DNA of 23,262 nucleotides from a virus, in IMG/VR virus record IMGVR_UViG_3300042691_034692, positions 1-23,262 of that record. One strand, written 5' to 3'. Every line of letters starts with the position of its first letter. The first letter of the stretch is position 1. Both the position numbers and the translations under genes were made by a program. Below are positions 20,163 through 23,262 of the stretch, piece by piece. The notes below the pieces were generated by a model. The model did no database searches. It had not been told where the DNA came from and saw only the letters and a list, made by a program, of their open reading frames with translations.

Positions 20163-22481
20163 ATGAATCCCACACCTGAAGAACTCGGACTCAACCCCTG
20201 CCCAACCTCCGGCCAAGGATGCCACACCTGGATGTTCGGGGCAGCGCACGCGCTGGTTGCTAACGCCTATGATGACCAATTTATTGACTCATGGGTGACT
20301 CATTACTTGGGGCGTGACCCGCAGCCCCGTGAGATCGGCGACACGATCGCCAATGTCCGCGCCGAGGCCGAAGGTCTCATCGAACCGCGGGCAAAGGTTT
20401 CGCTCAAACGGGATCGGGACGAAGACCGTCTCAAGGCGGCTACCGCCGAAGGTCCGCTTTCGATCGAGGATTTCAAGGCCACCTCCCCTATCCCGCCGGC
20501 TGATGTCTCGACTTCCGAGTTCCTGCGCCATCTCTACGGCGGCAAGCACAACATCGTCTTCGTCGATCAGCAGACCCAAGGGAAGCTGGTGTGGCACGAG
20601 AAAGTGCCGGACATCGCCGTGGATCAAGCGATCACCAACAACACCGAGGGTGCGTGGATCATGGTCAATCCGGTCGATGGCCAATTCAAAGCGATCGAAC
20701 GACTCGGCAAGAAGTCGCGCCGGGCCGAGGAGAATCTTGTCGCCTACGAATACCTACTCATCGAATCGGATTCGGTTGAACTGGAACTCTGGCTCCGCGT
20801 CCTCTCCAAGCTCAATCTCCCGATCGTCTCGGTCACTACCTCCGGATCCAAATCGGCCCACGCCCTCGTTCGGGTCAGCGCCAAGGATCGTGCCGAGTAT
20901 CTGGAGAAAGCCTCCGAGATCGCCGATGTCCTCGTCCCGCTCGGTGCCGACCCCGCCGCAATGTCGGCCGTGCGCCTGACCCGGGTTCCAGGCTGCATGA
21001 GGAAAGATACCGGAAAGGCCCAAACCCTTATCTACTTCAACCCGGAAGCTGGCCGCGCCACCGATCAAGAGGGAGGGGGACAATCTGCCACCCCCCTTGC
21101 CGATAACTGTCAGGATTCGCCAGATAGCAACAATTCGTCATCCAAGACGAATAAGAGCGGACAGTTTGAAGACATCTACTACGACGGCAAAACTTTCTTT
21201 ATGAAGGCCGACGACGGGATCTGGCGCTACGAGATGGTCGCCATGCTCAGTTCCGAACTCAAATGCCGCGGGTTCAGTGACCGCGCCCCGAAGGGTGCCG
21301 CCATGTCACCGATGGACCGCGCCAAAGCCTTCATCCGCGAACACCGTCGCGTGGACGGTGCAGGCCCAAGCCTCTACAACAAAAGCGAACTCTGGTTCGA
21401 GGGCGGCAAGAAGTTCCTCAACACCGCCAAGAACATCAAACTCGTCAAAGCGGCCGACACCGCCGGGGCTTGGGGTGAAGGATTCCCCCGCTACGCGGCG
21501 ATCTTCGACAACGTCTTCCTCTCCGACGGCTACAAGGACATCTTCCTCGCTTGGTTCAAGAGGTTCTACGAGTCCGCGGAACGCGGCAAACTCTCGATGG
21601 GCCAAGCGATGATCTTGGTCGGCCCGGTGCATTGCTTCAAAACCTTTATGATCGAGAAGCTGCTCAAGCCGGCAATGGGCGGCTACGCGGATCTTTCCTC
21701 GATCGTCTCGGGCGAAGGAAACGGATTTAACGCCGACCTCTTTCAAAGCCCGCTGGCCATCATCGACGACTCCCGTGCCGCGGAATCCGAAGCCCAACTC
21801 AACCGCTACGCTTCGGCAATCAAGAAGCTGGTCGCCCACGGCACCCACAAATACCACGAGAAGTATCTGACCCCGATCATGGTCGAGTGGCGCGGCCGTG
21901 TCGTCATCGCAGCCAACGACGACCCCGTGTCGATCAAAGCCGTGCCGGCGCTCAACATCTCGAATGAGGACAAGATCATCGCCCTCGCCATGAGAACCTT
22001 CGAGGACGGCCCGACGGTCGAGACCCTCAAGGACGTGGAGTCTGAACTCCCGGCGCTGCTCGCTTGGCTCAAGGCGTGGGAAATCCCACCGCGCTACATC
22101 GACGCCCCGAACCGCTATTACATCCGCAGCTACATCGCTTCGGAAGTCCGCGAGAAGATCGAAGCCGCTTCACCGGCCGCAGTGCTCCGCGATGTCCTCC
22201 TCTCATGGTGGGCACGGCGCGGGACAACCGATCCGTGGGAAGGCACCGCGGTCGAACTCCACCAGTCCTTCAGCGACACCTTCGACAACTCCGGGATCAC
22301 CCGCGAGTGGACGGCAAGGGCGATCGGACGCCGCCTCTCCGAGTTGGAGAACCAAGGCGACCCGAACGTGAAGCTCATCGCCAAGCGGTCGGGCAAGGCC
22401 AAGGTCCACAAATACCGCCTCACCTGCCCGAACCTCGAACCCGACGAGCCCGAGGAAGAAGACGCGAACAATCCGTTTTGA
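20163..22481 (+). CDS. Primase-helicase (AEP-type primase plus SF3-like helicase)
   Basis: The 772-residue product joins priming and unwinding. Residues 1-70 are a helical segment (GCHTWMFGAAHALVANAY) like PriCT domains. Residues 195-280 match an archaeo-eukaryotic primase pattern: LLIESDS (201-204), VTTSGSKSAHALVRV with the S-G-x-K-S-x-H motif, then RLTRVPGCMRK. Residues 300-335 are a Ser/Asn/Asp linker. The helicase part has ILVGPVHCFKTFMIEK (Lys493, Thr494) and AIIDDSRA (Asp535, Asp536), as in SF3/D5-type proteins, but Phe492 replaces the usual second Gly of Walker A. It starts after TAATAACTG following the polymerase stop and should act at the replication fork. Confidence 0.78.
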   Translation: MNPTPEELGLNPCPTSGQGCHTWMFGAAHALVANAYDDQFIDSWVTHYLGRDPQPREIGDTIANVRAEAEGLIEPRAKVSLKRDRDEDRLKAATAEGPLSIEDFKATSPIPPADVSTSEFLRHLYGGKHNIVFVDQQTQGKLVWHEKVPDIAVDQAITNNTEGAWIMVNPVDGQFKAIERLGKKSRRAEENLVAYEYLLIESDSVELELWLRVLSKLNLPIVSVTTSGSKSAHALVRVSAKDRAEYLEKASEIADVLVPLGADPAAMSAVRLTRVPGCMRKDTGKAQTLIYFNPEAGRATDQEGGGQSATPLADNCQDSPDSNNSSSKTNKSGQFEDIYYDGKTFFMKADDGIWRYEMVAMLSSELKCRGFSDRAPKGAAMSPMDRAKAFIREHRRVDGAGPSLYNKSELWFEGGKKFLNTAKNIKLVKAADTAGAWGEGFPRYAAIFDNVFLSDGYKDIFLAWFKRFYESAERGKLSMGQAMILVGPVHCFKTFMIEKLLKPAMGGYADLSSIVSGEGNGFNADLFQSPLAIIDDSRAAESEAQLNRYASAIKKLVAHGTHKYHEKYLTPIMVEWRGRVVIAANDDPVSIKAVPALNISNEDKIIALAMRTFEDGPTVETLKDVESELPALLAWLKAWEIPPRYIDAPNRYYIRSYIASEVREKIEAASPAAVLRDVLLSWWARRGTTDPWEGTAVELHQSFSDTFDNSGITREWTARAIGRRLSELENQGDPNVKLIAKRSGKAKVHKYRLTCPNLEPDEPEEEDANNPF

Positions 22482-22509
22482 CACGGATAGCTTAGAAATT
22501 AAGGCATTT

Positions 22510-22971
22510 ATGGACGCCAAGTGGATCGAGCGGTTTATTAACTTAGCCGCACTCGTCGCGACCTGGTCGAAAGATCCCAGCATCCAAGTAGGCGCGGTTA
22601 TTATCCGGCCCGACCGCACCGTGGCCTCCCTCGGCTTCAACGGCCTCCCCAGGGGCGTAGACGACGATCCGGGACGGTTGGGCGACCGTGACACGAAACT
22701 CCGCTACACGGTCCACGCAGAGCTTAACGCGATCCTCGCAGCCCGTGAGCCGCTCCACGGTTACTCGATCGTGGTCTACCCACTCCAGCCCTGTGCCGCC
22801 TGTGCCGCGGCCATCATCCAGGCTGGGATCTCCGAGGTCATCTGTCCAAGGATGGGCGATTCTTCGACACGTCCCAGTAATGTGTCGACGGCTCCGACAC
22901 GTTGGGGTGCCTCGTTCGAGGCAGCACGCACCATGTTCCATGAAGCGGGAACCGTGGTCCGTTGGTTCTAG
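22510..22971 (+). CDS. dCMP deaminase
   Basis: The 153-residue product is a zinc-dependent deoxycytidylate deaminase converting dCMP to dUMP for thymidylate synthesis. The zinc site is TVHAELNAI (His69, Glu71) and LQPCAACAAA (Cys95, Cys98). WSKDPSIQVGAVII and FNGLPRGVDD upstream are typical of the family. The length is usual. It begins after GAAATTAAGGCATTT with no strong ribosome site. It is the last gene of the rightward block seen here, consistent with supply of DNA precursors; no thymidylate synthase is in the window. Confidence 0.88.
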   Translation: MDAKWIERFINLAALVATWSKDPSIQVGAVIIRPDRTVASLGFNGLPRGVDDDPGRLGDRDTKLRYTVHAELNAILAAREPLHGYSIVVYPLQPCAACAAAIIQAGISEVICPRMGDSSTRPSNVSTAPTRWGASFEAARTMFHEAGTVVRWF

Positions 22972-22997
22972 GTTCCCGAAGCGGGTTTCGGGGAGCC
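22971..22997 (+). terminator. Hairpin after dCMP deaminase
   Basis: GGTTCCCGAA (22971-22980) can pair with TTCGGGGAGCC (22987-22997), giving ten pairs with one G-U and a bulged G around a six-base loop. It sits directly on the gene's stop. No U-run follows, so termination would need a factor. Confidence 0.4.
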
Positions 22998-23262
22998 AGT
23001 CTTGTTGACGCCGAAAACGCCCGGCGCATAGTTTTTGCTGAGTTGATGTTCTCATTTGCCCTTTAGTCGCAAAAACTTCTCAGCAGTTTCTACTCCGCGG
23101 TCACGTTTCTCTGTAAATGGAACAAGCTACAGTGGAACATGATACATGGTGCTCTGTTGTCTGTCTAGGTGGGGGTTGAGGGGTTTTGGAAAAAATCGTA
23201 ACCCCCCACGTTAAGTGGTTACCGCCGAGTGGTTTACGTCCAAAAGGGGGTTGGGGGGTTAG
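22998..23262. other. Non-coding right end with palindromes and G-rich repeats
   Basis: No convincing gene is seen in these 265 bases. GTTTTTGC (23031-23038) is perfectly inverted at 23069-23076, and GCTGAG (23037-23042) at 23079-23084, so the two pairings compete. The last 95 bases are GC-skewed: GGGGGTTGAGGGGTT (23171-23185) is echoed by GGGGGTTGGGGGGTT (23246-23260), and GTAACC/GGTTAC (23198-23203 and 23217-23222) encloses CCAC-GTTAA-GTGG. AGTGGTTAC and AGTGGTTTAC are repeated 14 bases apart. It may be a regulatory or replication-origin region. Confidence 0.45.
23031..23076. repeat. 8-bp perfect inverted repeat GTTTTTGC/GCAAAAAC
   Basis: GTTTTTGC at 23031-23038 and GCAAAAAC at 23069-23076 are exact inverted copies, 30 bases apart. 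A second overlapping inverted pair (GCTGAG/CTCAGC) shares bases with the first. The structure could be a weak bidirectional hairpin or a protein-binding site. Confidence 0.45.

Noticed and set aside
21306-21857. 183-residue minus-strand frame opposite the primase-helicase
   Set aside because: The plus strand carries Walker A and B motifs over these bases; the minus frame has none.
1-23262. CRISPR array, rRNA, transposase or insertion sequence
   Set aside because: No regularly spaced direct repeats, rRNA-like segments, transposase motifs or IS-type terminal repeats were seen on either strand.

Overview
The window looks like part of a temperate, tailed double-stranded DNA phage or prophage. 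It carries a terminase large subunit, a portal protein of a size usual for short-tailed (podovirus-type) phages, fibre-like tail proteins, a tyrosine integrase beside a tRNA-like attachment core, and a replication module with helicase, nuclease, family A polymerase and primase-helicase. The C-terminal box of the integrase resembles integrases I associate with Verrucomicrobiota and other PVC-group bacteria. That makes such a host plausible but unproven. Most genes lack a clear Shine-Dalgarno sequence, and many starts overlap the preceding stop.

The layout is divergent around a 232-bp intergenic region (10036-10267). To the left, on the minus strand, lies a packaging and structural operon read away from the centre: terminase, a small protein, a GT-B-like glycosyltransferase, a PD-(D/E)XK homing-type nuclease, a GT-A-like glycosyltransferase, the portal, an HNH-like small protein, a small tail-associated protein, a glycine-rich tail protein, a repeat-containing tail fibre, and the start of another tail gene cut by the window edge. 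No capsid gene is visible here; it may lie further left.

To the right, on the plus strand, come integrase, three small ribbon-helix-helix-type proteins, an excisionase-like HTH protein and a PD-(D/E)XK nuclease. These are followed by an SF2 helicase fused to a Cas4/RecB-like Fe-S nuclease, an unassigned 247-residue protein, a strongly structured non-coding interval, a DUF1599 (Nmad1-like) protein and a chain of tiny overlapping genes, several with single membrane segments. A split family A DNA polymerase, a primase-helicase and a dCMP deaminase complete the module. One small secreted-protein gene (12866-13102) runs against this operon and overlaps the nuclease gene antisense.

The strongest oddity is the polymerase. 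Exonuclease motifs I and II are in one gene (17936-18433), while exo III and the whole polymerase domain are in another (18780-20156), with two small unrelated reading frames wedged between. Other points of interest are a putative three-way-junction RNA at 16509-16578, a perfect 12-bp inverted repeat bracketing the putative attP core, a run of sixteen G at 11823-11838, and an identical 16-mer at the starts of two genes on opposite strands.
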